NCBI GenBank assembly: GCA_029817715.1
Contig: JARUPY010000397.1
Location: forward strand, 5,580,001 to 5,644,000
Length of the DNA stretch: 64,000 bases
Origin: Melastoma dodecandrum
Taxonomy: Eukaryota > Streptophyta > Magnoliopsida > Myrtales > Melastomataceae
Direction: 5' to 3'
Both the position numbers and the translations under genes were made by a program. The number at the start of each line of letters is the position of its first letter. Position 1 is the first letter of the stretch. Shown here one piece after another: positions 23,657-34,838 of this stretch. The notes beneath the pieces are model-generated. The model searched no databases. It had not been told where the DNA came from and was given only the letters and a program-made list of their open reading frames with translations.

Positions 23657-23923
23657 GAATAAGTCCAGGAAGCCTAAAAGTCGAAGAGATTTGTATTTTG
23701 ATCAATTGAAATCCATAATCTCTAGACAACCCCATTTAAGGGATGGAAGTGTCTCCTCATAATTGAGCTGCAATGCAACAACATCAGTAGACATTGAATG
23801 ATGATGCAAATGCAAGGTGTCCCCCCACACTGAATGTGACCCTTTATTTTAAATTGGCCATACCTTCCATATTATCATCACCACTGATAGAGAAGGCCCG
23901 TGACAAAGAAATAATAGAGACGG

Positions 23924-25835
23924 TGTTGATAGAGTTTTGACGATGAATCGTAGAGCAGATTAACTTGTTATGACTTTATAGAAGATATAACCTCTTGTAA
24001 CAATTATATACTTCCTAGTAAAAGAAAAATATCACGAAAATATTTTTTACATCGATCATTTCAAATCAAATGATATGATTAGAAAATATTTTCGTAATTA
24101 GATATTTTAATAATTAATTATCTTAATTAATTTATTAATTCAAAAGAAGAATACTCACGAGAATACTATTTGAATTAATATTAAACTAATTACCTGGTAA
24201 GACAAACCATTAAAAGTCAAAAATAAAATATTTTTCCTAATCAAATAAATTATCTTATCAATTTTGGAAATTTCTATCTAACCTGAGAGAGAACGGTATT
24301 CAGAAATCTCTTCCAATTAAACAATTTACATGAATTTCATCCAGATACAAGACAAACTATTTTTTCATTTTGGAAATAAATAATTAATTATTTCCTTATA
24401 TAGAAGGTTGATTGTCTATTCTGGTCGAACTTTCTGTAGTTCTCTATCGTGGGATTAAATTATTCAATTAATATAAAATTAATTTTGGATAGTCCCAAAC
24501 GGATATATGCACTAGCCCATGATCAAATTTCTCAGGTTGGGAATGAAATATTATTTCTTTCCAACTATAGAAGGCTATTGATCGAATCTAGCTCCAACCT
24601 TCAGTAATGCGATATCTTGAGAATGGTCCGATTGATTTTACTATGGGAATGCATATGGTCGCAATTTAAATTTGGTAAAATAAACTTCCTTAATAACAGA
24701 ACGTCAGAGCTGTTTTATAAAAGAAAAACTCAAAAATAATTTGAATGGTTGAAAAAAGTGAACCGTGGTAAGTTTTGACATTCTTGCAACGTTATTATGG
24801 TGTTTTAACGTGTGTGTGAGTGTGCAGGACAGATTCTTCAGGCGAACGTTTTCGTATGAGGTGACTACAGCAGGTTGAGCGTTGGTGAAGCCGCTTTGGT
24901 GACGCTGGTTGTTTCGGATCCGAGGGACTCGACCGGAACATTGTTCGTAACATCGGACTACGTGCAACAGGGTCTGGGGAGAAGGGTCGCTGGTTGGCGA
25001 GTCAGTGTACAGAGTTGGTCAGAGAGGGAGTCCGTAGCAGGCGTAAGTGGTTAGGAAAGAACAAACTTTTGTAATTAGTTATTTGGTTTTATGTTAGTTC
25101 GCAGCAAGTGTGCATTGATGAAGCCATTCCGCAGGCGTCGGTGACTGCAAATCTGAAGGACTTGGCTGAGGAAGCTGTCCGTAACATCGAGCTGGCGTAC
25201 AGTAGGTCCAGGAAAAGGAATCCATATCAGTGCAAGTGGTGATGGACTGCAGCCTCCTGTAGACGGTAATTTCTTTGTTTTGTAGGTTATATCGAAAATT
25301 CGAAAAGAGAAGCCCACCGGACAACGTCTGAACACGTGGGCATCTAGTCTGATCGTAAATCCATAGAAAGGACAGCCCGCTACTGAGTGACAGAAGGCTG
25401 AAGCTTCGAGTCAGGGTTCTGTGCCCGCCAAGTCTGGTTGATTTCCTTGTGATTCGACTTAGACGCATCTCAATCTCAGTAAAAGAGTTTCTTGCATTGG
25501 TTAAGTTAGTCTTACCGTCCCGTGGTTAAAGAAATTGTTTTCTTTCGTCGCAGAAGGTTTTACCTTCTACACTGTAATCACTATGTCAAAGTATTAGTGA
25601 AAACAGCCGAAAATAGACGTAGGGGTATTTGCCGAACCACTATAAAACTTTTGTGTTCCCCGAATTTATTTCGAAGTTTATTTCACACGTTCTGTAATTA
25701 CATAAGCCTGAACTAAATATTCTGTTTTACAGCAACTTTCTTCCGCCGTAAGAGTTGTGAAAAAGCGTTAAGGAAATCCTTAATTTGACTTAACACTAAT
25801 TCACCCCTCTCCTAATATAATATTTTGGGCCAACA
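23924..25835 (+). mobile_element. probable solo LTR, SIRE-like, older
   Basis: It starts TGTTGATAGAGTTTTGACGATGA and ends AATTCACCCCTC...TTTTGGGCCAACA, the typical ends of SIRE-type copia LTRs in plus orientation. Length is about 1912 bp. The flanking pentamers are GACGG and GATAG, not a perfect duplication, so the insertion is old or one boundary is off. It contains no coding sequence and a long AT-rich stretch (about 23940-24730). Confidence 0.6.
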
Positions 25836-27653
25836 GATAGCAAAATGTGGTGGACCATCTTGAGACAAAAGGGACGTGGCTTGCGCCATTCCTTTGACTC
25901 TAGATGCAAACATACAAATGCCTGGTGGCCCTACCCTAAGATTTCCTTATTGCCTTTGTTACAGTTCCGAAATCTGGAAGGGCGAAATCGAGAGGGAATG
26001 GCCGCGAAACTCAGTTGTCCTCGTCCATCGGTGAGGCGGACAAAAACGGGGTGATCTTGAAGCTGTCGTGGTGGTAGAACAGATAGCCCGGGGCTTTTCG
26101 ATTATTTGGAGGATGAAGGCCGTGTTGCATAGGCGAAAACAGATAGCCCCATGATCACTTTGTCGTGCCTACAACGATGATGGAGCAAATGCATTATATC
26201 ATGACAATGACAAGTCGGGCATCGTCTGCATAAAAGAAATCTAACACGTGCGATATCAGAAAATGAGAAAAGAACGGTGGCCACCGAAATATTAAATGAA
26301 AACAACAATGCGACAGAACAAAACACTTACTGCAATCGAATGCTTATTGAGTTAAACCAAAGGTGACAACAAGTGTCCGTAGGGTCTAAAGTGATTGTCC
26401 GTCTTATTACAACCTGAACTATCCTTATATATAAACGAACAAGAAGTAACCATCAAAATCCCGTCGCTCGGCTTTTCATCTCGTGTTCTCATCTTCTCCC
26501 AACCGCTATGTTCGACTAGACCATTCCTGACTTTACTGGCTGCTTCACTCGACTGTCGTTGTCGTTCGACGGGACCATTCCCGACTACTTCACTCGACTG
26601 TGCAGTCGTTCGACTAAAACATCTTTGTTCGACTGTGATTCCTGTTTAACATCCTTCGGCTGACCCTTGTAGCCCATAACATAGTCGGAAATTACAAGCC
26701 CAAACAGGTCCAAAATAATTTACGTGTAGACTTTACCTCCATCAAAGTGCAGGGAGCATGAGTGAAATGTATGTGGTTGACTTGATCGAAACAACGAAGG
26801 AAGGAGAAGAACTTGTTCAACCAGAGAGAGATGATTTTGGATATCGTTACTGATTGGCGAGTCGTCAAAACAGCACAAAGGATTAAGACACACCGCCATA
26901 AAAGTTCACACTTGCCTCCAAGCAAGGAGCAGGACTTTCTCCTAGAAAACGGCAGAAAATTCAGAATGAGCGAAGCTGCAGAGAAGGTATAAACAACAGC
27001 TGGGCATATGCAAGCCCGAATCGACACCAGGTAGTAAAATCCCAGGCAATGGGGGCATTTGTCCGACTGTAGATGCGATGATGGAAGTGAAGCTCTGTAA
27101 TAGAACTTCAGTTTTAAGCAAGAAGTGTCCCCATTTGGGCCATTCCAAGGATACCCCTTGATCTGCAAGTTTGGATAACATGAGGAGCAGTCCAGTTTTC
27201 TGGTGTTTGGGCTCTCAGCCTTATGATCATAAGTTGAAACCAAACCAAACCAAAAAAAAAAAAAAAAAATTACATTCTGGGATTGGTCAAACCCTGTTTC
27301 CAAGTGTAACATTCGCTCATTTAATTTGGGGTTGCAAATTCTGGGTGCTACTTTGACCTCCCTCCAATTCAAGTAATAGAATTCCCGGGTCAAAAATGTG
27401 TCCGGATGTCAATTCTGGATCAACAAAAAAACCGATGATGCCGTATCACTCCGGGCTCGTATCCACTTTTGGGGATTTAATGCACTCACTCTCATTTCAT
27501 CGTTGGGTCAAATTGACAAAAGCTCGGAGTTATGGTGGAAAGTCTTTGCTTAGCTGATTGATTCATCTCTCTGTGTTATGTGTAAGCCTACTTATATACC
27601 CTCTCCTCATTTGCCCTGAAGTGATCAAAGCTGTAGTCGAAACTGAGATCTCG
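25836..27653. other. intergenic DNA before the LBD gene
   Basis: There is no supported gene. A cluster of TTCGAC-type motifs with repeated CCATTCC-GACT-TTCACTCGACTG blocks lies at about 26505-26640 and may be a decayed LTR fragment. A run of about 18 A near 27252-27270 is present. The right end should carry the LBD promoter. Confidence 0.35.
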
Positions 27654-28302
27654 ATGGATGGTTTCGACACCATGACCCCTACTCCTTCTGGATCTTCTTC
27701 TTCCCCTCCTCCGCGCGCCGTCATCATCCCTTGCGCAGCTTGCAAGTCTCTGAGAAGGAGATGCGGCGAGAAGTGCATGCTCGCCCCATATTTCCCGCCT
27801 TCCGATCCTGCCATGTTTGCCGCCGCTCATCGAGTTTTCGGGGCCAGCAACATCATCAAGTTCTTACAGGTTTTCGTTTTGTCTTTGGGCATGGGATTGG
27901 TTGGGACCCTGGGGGAAAGTAATTCGTCATGTGAAGTTGCGCCATGGTTTGTTTCAGGAACTTCCGGAAGCGAAGAGGGCCGATGCAGTCAGCAGCATGG
28001 TGTATGAGGCAGGAATGAGGATCAGGGACCCGGTATATGGCTGCGCTGGGGTTGCTTCCCAGCTACAATCCCAGATTACTCTTCTCCAGGTGGAATTGGC
28101 CAATGCCAGGGCTGAGCTTGCTAAACTCCACCTCGAGAACACGAACCTCGTGGCCTTCCTCTGTGACCAGACTCCCCAGATGCCACAAGACTGTTGTTAC
28201 GTGGACGACCTCATTGATGAAGTGTGCGATTTTCCAGAAAATGTTATCGATTGGGACGTTGACAACAGCATCGGGTCCACATGGGAACCTCTCTGGATAT
28301 GA
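27654..28302 (+). CDS. LOB-domain (LBD) transcription factor, class I
   Basis: Two exons (27654-27869 and 27958-28302) give 186 residues. The LOB domain begins near residue 25 with CX2CX6CX3C (CAACKSLRRRCGEKC). It continues with the GAS block (FGASNIIKFL, split by the intron just after KFLQ, the usual LBD intron position), DPVYGCAG and a leucine-zipper-like helix (LQSQITLLQVEL). This DNA-binding factor acts in the nucleus in organ-boundary and lateral-organ development. It is closest by eye to the LBD1/LBD11 type. The frame is open upstream of 27654, but the family starts just before the LOB domain and this ATG fits. Confidence 0.92.
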
Positions 28303-29586
28303 TCAACTCGCAATCGTCAGCGAAGCTACATATATTCACATGATAGCTATGATTCCCGCAACTGAGCTCCCAGAGCAGAACAAATAGTAGGATCCCTCCT
28401 CAATTTTCGCCCGCGACAATTAGCAATGTCAAAAGCTGTTATGCAAAAGGTGAGATTCGATGAACAAAACGGACTAATCCCTTGGATACGAATGAAAACT
28501 TGGGAGGGGAAAAAATTTTGCCATAGTAGAGTCTGCTGCGACAGAGTATACGCCTTGATCATCCTCCTACTTTCACGGCAGCCATGGCTGTGACTTTATG
28601 CACCGAATCCTACCGCTGTTATCCATAACCTCTCCGACGACATATTTATACGGCGCTATTCACGAATCCAACGAAAGATGGGGATGGGGGCGAACAAAGA
28701 GCACGAAGTTAAGGCCCGTTGGTAACCAAAACATGATTCATTTTCTGTTTTCTTTTCCTATTTTGAAAAACAGAAGAGCAAAAAAAAACTGTTTTTACTT
28801 TAAAAACTAAAAAACTATTTTTTTATTTTTTAATAACATAAATATTTCCTTATTTTTTTGTAAAAAACCAAAATTTCTTATTTTCTCTCGCTAAACAAGA
28901 CCTAAGTGTTCAGAGAATCCACTTTTCGAAGGCCTCATATTCAAACAACATATTTCGATGCAATAATCTAAGCGAAACTAGTCAGTGTCATTTTAAGACA
29001 TCAAATTATTACATTATACGTGTATAATTTCGGAGCAAAGACTTTTTAAAAATAGTTTAATGTTTTAGTGTCATTTTAAGAGTTATAAAAAAAAAACGCG
29101 GTATTAGTTTGACCCCACGGCGAAATTTCGCTCGTGACCTTTTTTTTTTTAATGGGAACAATATATTTTTGTCAAACAGCTCCAGAAACAACAAAAAAGG
29201 CTAAATCCTAATAACAACTCCTCAGCTGAACACCCAAAACAACTGAGGGGAATCCAAAAACCTGTCGATTGGGGCGGCACTAAGAAACGCGAATCCCCGG
29301 CTCTCTCCATCGTCCCTAACTACAAATAGTAAGGCAAATGCGGATGTGATTCCCCTACCCAGCTGACTTTAACAATCTTGAGAAGAAGAAGAAGAAGAGA
29401 TGATGATCTCTTGTTGGGTTTTCTTCTGATCTGCTTTCTCAGCTGTTTCACAAAGATTTCATCTTTCTTTCCCCTCCCACCTCTCCTCCTCCTCCGGACC
29501 CCACCCATCACGTAAAGATCCGATCTTGACGCGTTCTTTACCCCAAAGGTGCTGAATTTGATCCCGATCTGCTTTTATCTGGGTCG
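28303..29586. other. intergenic, AT-rich, possible MITE remnant
   Basis: There is no gene. At about 28710-28905 a sequence begins AAGGCCCGTTGGTAACC and ends near CTCGCTAAACAAGACCTAAG around T/A-rich cores. It resembles the GGCC-GTTTGGTAAC type of plant MITE but its inverted ends are degraded. The right end contains GAAGAA repeats (about 29382-29400) in the likely leader of the next gene. Confidence 0.35.
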
Positions 29587-32500
29587 ATGTCAATGCCGGG
29601 GCGGCCAAATGCCGGCGACAACTCCGCCGTGTACCCCCTACATCCTCCCCCGCAGCGCCCCCTCGGCCACCCGAGGCCCGTCCTGCCACAGCCTTACTAC
29701 GTCGACGAGAGGGACGGGTTCATATCCTGGATGAGGGCGGAGTTCGCGGCTGCCAATGCGATCATCGACTCCCTAGCACACCACCTCATGGTGACCGGTG
29801 ATCCCGGGGAGTACGATGGCGTCCTCGCCAGCATTAACTTGAGGAGGTGCAACTGGACGTCGGTTTTGTATATGCAGCAGTTTTTCCCGATCTCTGATGT
29901 GGTTTGCGAGTTGAAGCGGGCAGCTTTGCGGCGGCAGCAGCGGCCGCAGCAGCAAATGCGACCCGGGAATAGTGGTAGGAAGGAGTACAGGAGATGGAAC
30001 TTTAATCAAGCCCATAATTACAATCACAGTCACAATAGCAATGACAGTTCTAGCTGTGGTAGTAATAGTTTAGGTTCGGGTAGGGTTAAGGAGAGTGGGA
30101 GAACGAACTCCGGGGAGAAATGGGGCGAGGCCCTCAGAAGGGACGAGGATGCCAAGGGATGTAATGTCGATGGCACGGGAGAAGCGGAAAAAGGTAATAT
30201 GAGTCTTCGTTTTTCGTTTTGGGTTCGCTTGTTTTGCTGCCAAAGCTTGATTCTTGAATTACTTGTGATTATGTGGTGAGAAGAATGCATTATCAGGTAG
30301 TTTTGAGATAAAGATGGGATTAATGCAATGATTGTCTACCGTTTGGAGTAAATACTTGGGTGTTGCTTAAACATGTTGTATTTGCAAGATTTCCTTCCTT
30401 ATATGCGGTAAATTCTTATTTCATCCCTTTGGAATCTGAATGATTAGATTCTAATATGAAACTTGGCCAAATTCTTTGCCCAAGAACAATAGATTATGTA
30501 TGCTGGATTCTTTGGTCAAGAACAGCAGACAAAATTGTCTGTGCTCGTGTCTTGTCATCGTGTTATATTGTTGGACTTGATGGCTGGACTACTTTACGGC
30601 TGAGTACCTGGCATATGGATGAACGGATGATGTTCTCGATGGAACATCAGTTTTCTGTGTAGTAAATTAATTAAGCATGTAGATCTTTTGTTCTTTGTTT
30701 CTTGGAAAGTTTGGAAATACTCTTATCTCAGAGAGGTTCTTCATGGAGGGGAAGCGGGGTTGGCTTTTCTGATTGCATATGTGCTTGTAACTTTCTCGGG
30801 CAGGTGGAGTCTCAAAACTGCTTGCAGATCTTACATTGAAGAATGCAGATGCTGTAGAGGAAACTGTTCATGATAACGGAAAGTCCGAATCTGATAAAGG
30901 CGAGGCATGCACACCAAATCCCAAAGGTGCTTTTATTGTTTATTCTTATTTTGCACTGTTTTCGTTTTAGATTAGGAAATTCCTTTACTTGAGATGGCTC
31001 AATGTAATAATGTCCATTTACCATTTTTTATTCCTGTATCTTGCTTCTCCCTCCAAACGGCCTACATTGTTCCATACGCTGACTGCATGAGTCCATGGGA
31101 ATGGTCATTTCTTTATGTGTACAGAGAAAAATCACGAAATGAAGCAGAGAGCAGGTGGAATTCCGAAAACATTCGTTGCAAATGAGTTGGTTGAAGGAAC
31201 AATGGTAGCTCCCTCGGGAGCCCTTTTGATCAAATTCCCATTGATCTTTTAAGGGATGAAGTTTATTTTAGTTCGACCCTAAACTTCAAAAAATAATGTG
31301 CAGGTTAATTCAGCGGATGGCCTCAAGTTATATGATCTGTTGGATGATGCTGAAGTGAGAAAGCTTCTCTCTCTGGTGAAAGATTTGAGGACAGCTGGGA
31401 AAAACGGCGAATTTCCAGGCAAGTTTAGAATAATTACTCACTTCATGATCTAATGTTGTCAATGACTTGCTACAACGAATGGACGCATATTCTTGTTCAT
31501 GAACAATAGACAACCTTTACATCCTCTCGCCCTGTATCGAAGTAATAGAGGATTTTTTTATATAGAATTAATAATATCTACCTCCTGAAAAAGTTTGTAC
31601 AATATCAAAAGAGCATCATACCCTAATAAGCCAAAGACTACAGCTTTCACATCTTAGTGAGCTGATGAATTGATTCAGAGATTTGAAGCCAGTTAAATAC
31701 TTCACATTTCAGGACCACGCTCGCGTATTCTTAATGCTGTGCATGTTTTCTGTCTCACATTTGTTCTCGAACTTTTTGGTGACTAAAACAGGTCAAACGT
31801 ATGTAACTTCAAAACGACCCATGAGGGGACATGGACGGGAAATAATCCAGTTGGGTGTTGCTGTAGCCGATTTGCCAGCTGAAGTTGAAAGCCTCGGGAT
31901 TCATAAAGGCAGGTTCTCATTCCCTCGTGCTTCTCATAGAAGTATCTTCAATGTCTTGTTTGGCATGCCTTTAATCCATGTCCATTTTGCAAATTCGTGC
32001 AGACAATAAGGTAGAACCTATACCCGCCTTACTGCAAGATGTCGTCATAGATCGTCTAGTGAGAATGCAAATCACGCCTGTCAAGCCTGATTCGTGCACT
32101 ATTGACTTCTATTACGAGGTCTCAACCACCAACTTACCTCTTATTTTTGAATCCTGTTGCATGTTTGTGCGGTTGTCTAAATCATGCTGCTCTTTGTAGG
32201 GTGACCATTCCCGCCCTCGTTCCTGGCCACGTTGGTATGGGCGTCCCATCTGTGTGCTATTTTTGACAGACTGTGATATGAGCTTCGGCAAGACCTTCTT
32301 CACCAACAGCCATCCCGGAGAATTCAGAGGGGCTCTCAACCTCTCCCTTCTGCCTGGGTAAACTTTGATAATCTCGATTCTCTGGCATCTCAGTGGAATT
32401 GTTAGGCTTAAACGTTGCACTGCTTGCAGTTTCTTATGTTTTGTTTGACTTGGTCATGATGCTGGCAGGTCGCTACTGGTGATGCAAGAACCAGTTGCGG

Positions 32501-33129
32501 ATTCTTCCAAGCACGCGATTCCTCATATAAGCAAGCAGCGGATACTCGTCACATTCACGAAATGCCAACCGAAAAAAATTATGCCCGTAGATGCCCGCCT
32601 CTCCTCTCCTCCCATAGCCCATACTCCTCATTGGGGCCCAGGGTCATCTCGTCCTCTCAACCAAGTTCCCCCTCATGTATCTAAGCAATTTTTGCCAGTT
32701 CCAGGAACAACCAGTTCTCAACCGGCACTGCCCCTTCACCCTCAAATATCAGCGGCGAACAGCATGGCGCCGCTTTTTGTACCTTCACTGCCATTCTCGG
32801 CTGCAGTTGCCATCCCAGCTGCCCCAACTGGATGGTCGGCGGTGCCTCCCCGGCATCCAGCCCCGCCTCACCTTGCCGGCCCAGGTACTGGCGTGTTTCT
32901 TCCACCTCAGGGCCCTGGCAATCCGTCTTCCCCCGAACAACATCCATCCAGCGAGCAGAGTTGCAGTGCCAGCACTTCTCCTACTGGGAAAAAATCAGAA
33001 CCAAAAAAGGCGAGGCCCGAAGCGAATGGAAGTGTACATGGAGAACACAAGGACTTGACGAAAGACGAGAAGAGCAACGGCGAGGGGGATCACGCGGCGG
33101 TGTCTGGCAAGCAGAATGGAACGGCCTAG
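29587..33129 (+). CDS. ALKBH10B: ALKBH10-like RNA demethylase (2-oxoglutarate/Fe(II) dioxygenase family)
   Basis: Eight exons (29587-30193, 30804-30926, 31125-31204, 31304-31418, 31792-31908, 32003-32118, 32200-32357, 32469-33129) total 1977 nt, or 658 residues. The N-terminal block ([34 protein letters not shown]) is typical of plant ALKBH10 proteins. The AlkB-like fold lies in exons 4-8, with [23 protein letters not shown] at the exon 6/7 joint, WYGRPICVL, and a terminal QRILVTF strand matching the Arg-rich cosubstrate site. A long Pro-rich, probably disordered tail follows. In Arabidopsis ALKBH10B removes m6A from mRNA; activity here is inferred. Introns 4 and 5 start with GC (CCAG/GCAAGT and AAAG/GCAGGT), and only those choices keep frame. 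Confidence 0.87.
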
Positions 33130-33375
33130 ACACCACGAAAGCAAGGAGTTTGAAGCGAGGAAGTGTGTAAAGCGCGGCCGCAGCCAAAATCCTGAGGACA
33201 TGAACATTCTTTTGCTCCGGATCCTCAATGTACAGTTACAGAAACTCCACTAGGAAATTGTCAAGGAACTCTCATCATTTGGGTTATTACTCGACTTTGA
33301 CAAATTTCTCCCACATTTGTCGACGCGATCGAATCGAATCCGAAGACAGGAAACCCTAGGGGCCATCCTTCAGGC

Positions 33376-33762
33376 CATGAAGAGGAATTCTTTTCGTCCG
33401 ATCTGCCTGGTGCTCTTGCCTCGGTCCGTCGATCCTAAGGTCATCGCCTTGACCGAGGACACCTTCTCTGGCAAGGTAAAACGGCCCCGCCGGAACCCTA
33501 ATTGCGGGGTCTTTTTCTCTGGATATGATCGTGTTGCTTGTAGGTGAAGGAGAGGGATACTGCGTGGATCGTGAAGTTGATTCTGTGTCCCGTGGCATAA
33601 TCAATGGTGAGTGGAAATTGATTATCGTGCAATTGTCGAGAACCAGTTTTACGGGGCGTAAGGCTGTCATGGTTTCTAGTAAGAATTTGAGGTCGTTATG
33701 GGAGGGCTTGGGAGAGAGATGGAAGGCTTTTAGACGACACAGAGATTGGGGAAGTTGATCGC
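33376..33762 (+). pseudogene. PDI-like (PDIL5-1-type) gene, left part, decayed
   Basis: Fragments of a small endoplasmic-reticulum thioredoxin-fold protein. VIALTEDTFSGK (to about 33476) is followed by a GT-AG intron and VKERDTAW (from about 33545). The CxxC region is damaged: a short insertion shifts frame and CVPW is followed by His instead of the second Cys. After a further intron come KNL..LWEGLGE and EIGEVD in shifted frames (about 33680-33760). The gene is then cut by the chromovirus LTR and resumes at 57147. I infer a dead gene that was probably decayed before or after the insertion. Confidence 0.7.
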
Positions 33763-34747
33763 GGGGCGACCGATACAAGCACGGTCGTTGGTTCGCCCAC
33801 ATCTTTCACTTCGCTCGCATCTCAACTAACATCACCTACTGGAGGCCTCAACTTGCTGGTCATCGAATAAGCGAGGCGACGAGAGGAGCACTCAGGCGAC
33901 AAAAGGCAACCAGGCGACGAGCAGACAAGTCCTTGACAGCATAGTAAAGCCAAGTCGATGGCAGGTTTCAAGTTGATTCGACCTTCCCAGAGGAAAAGAA
34001 GCAATTGGCTGGTTGATATCACAGAATTGAACTGCCCGTTCATCTAAGACTTTTCTCCTAAGTTGGTACCATGCTCCTCGAGCTTGAACCGAAAATAATC
34101 GTGTAGATATTTTTACAAAGCCCAAAGGACGGTTACGATCTGACGGCTCAAGTCTAACAACTTGCACCCCAAGAGTCGCGCCTACTCCATTAGCCTGCTC
34201 CATTATCTTTTCAGATCTTGTCAGAAGGAAATAATATATTTCCTTTCCTCGATATCCTTTATTTTATTTCCCTTATCTTTTATTTCGTTTCCTTTATTGT
34301 CTTTCCATGTGTGGCCTATATAAGCCCTTGCATTGTAAGAGTTACAGATGAATGCAGACTTTTAAATCCAAATTAGACTTTTATTTTTCTATTCGAAGGA
34401 GTGGATTCTCTTTCGACCTCGTTCTTCATTTAGTGGATTCCAAGTGTAGATTGAGTAGATTGTATAAACCGGTGGTGGTGTGCCTGTATCCTCCGTGTTG
34501 TTCCTCGCCCTCGTTCTTGTTCACGGTGGTGTGTCTGTGTTCATGTGATAGGCGAGTTCTATCCGAGTCTTCTTTCACGGTGGTGTATCTGTATCCATGG
34601 AGGTTGATCTCAACCTATCCTTATCTATTCAGCCATCTCGCTTCATCTTCTACCCTTCCGACCATTCCAACGTCACTCTATTCCGCATCCTTAGTGATGT
34701 CCCCATCGTTTTGGTATTGGATCATCTATTCCTTGCCAGACCCCGCA
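33763..34747 (+). repeat. left LTR of the outer chromovirus
   Basis: It aligns with 56506-57144 over both ends (TTCGCCCACATCTTTC near the start, CCTTGCCAGACCCCGCA at the end). It carries a TATA box (CCTATATAAGCCC, about 34313-34325). It holds about 370 bp (about 33925-34295) that the right LTR lacks. Confidence 0.8.
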
Positions 34748-34838
34748 TCCTCTTGGTATCAGAGCGAAAGGTTTTTTACTTTGTGCGCACAGTGCCATAC
34801 CCGTATCACACAAGGTTGCTGTACAATCCACGGTTGTC

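Noticed and set aside
26692..27393. A 233-residue minus-strand open frame
   Set aside because: It runs through a poly-A tract (poly-Phe), has no recognisable domain and shows no exon structure.
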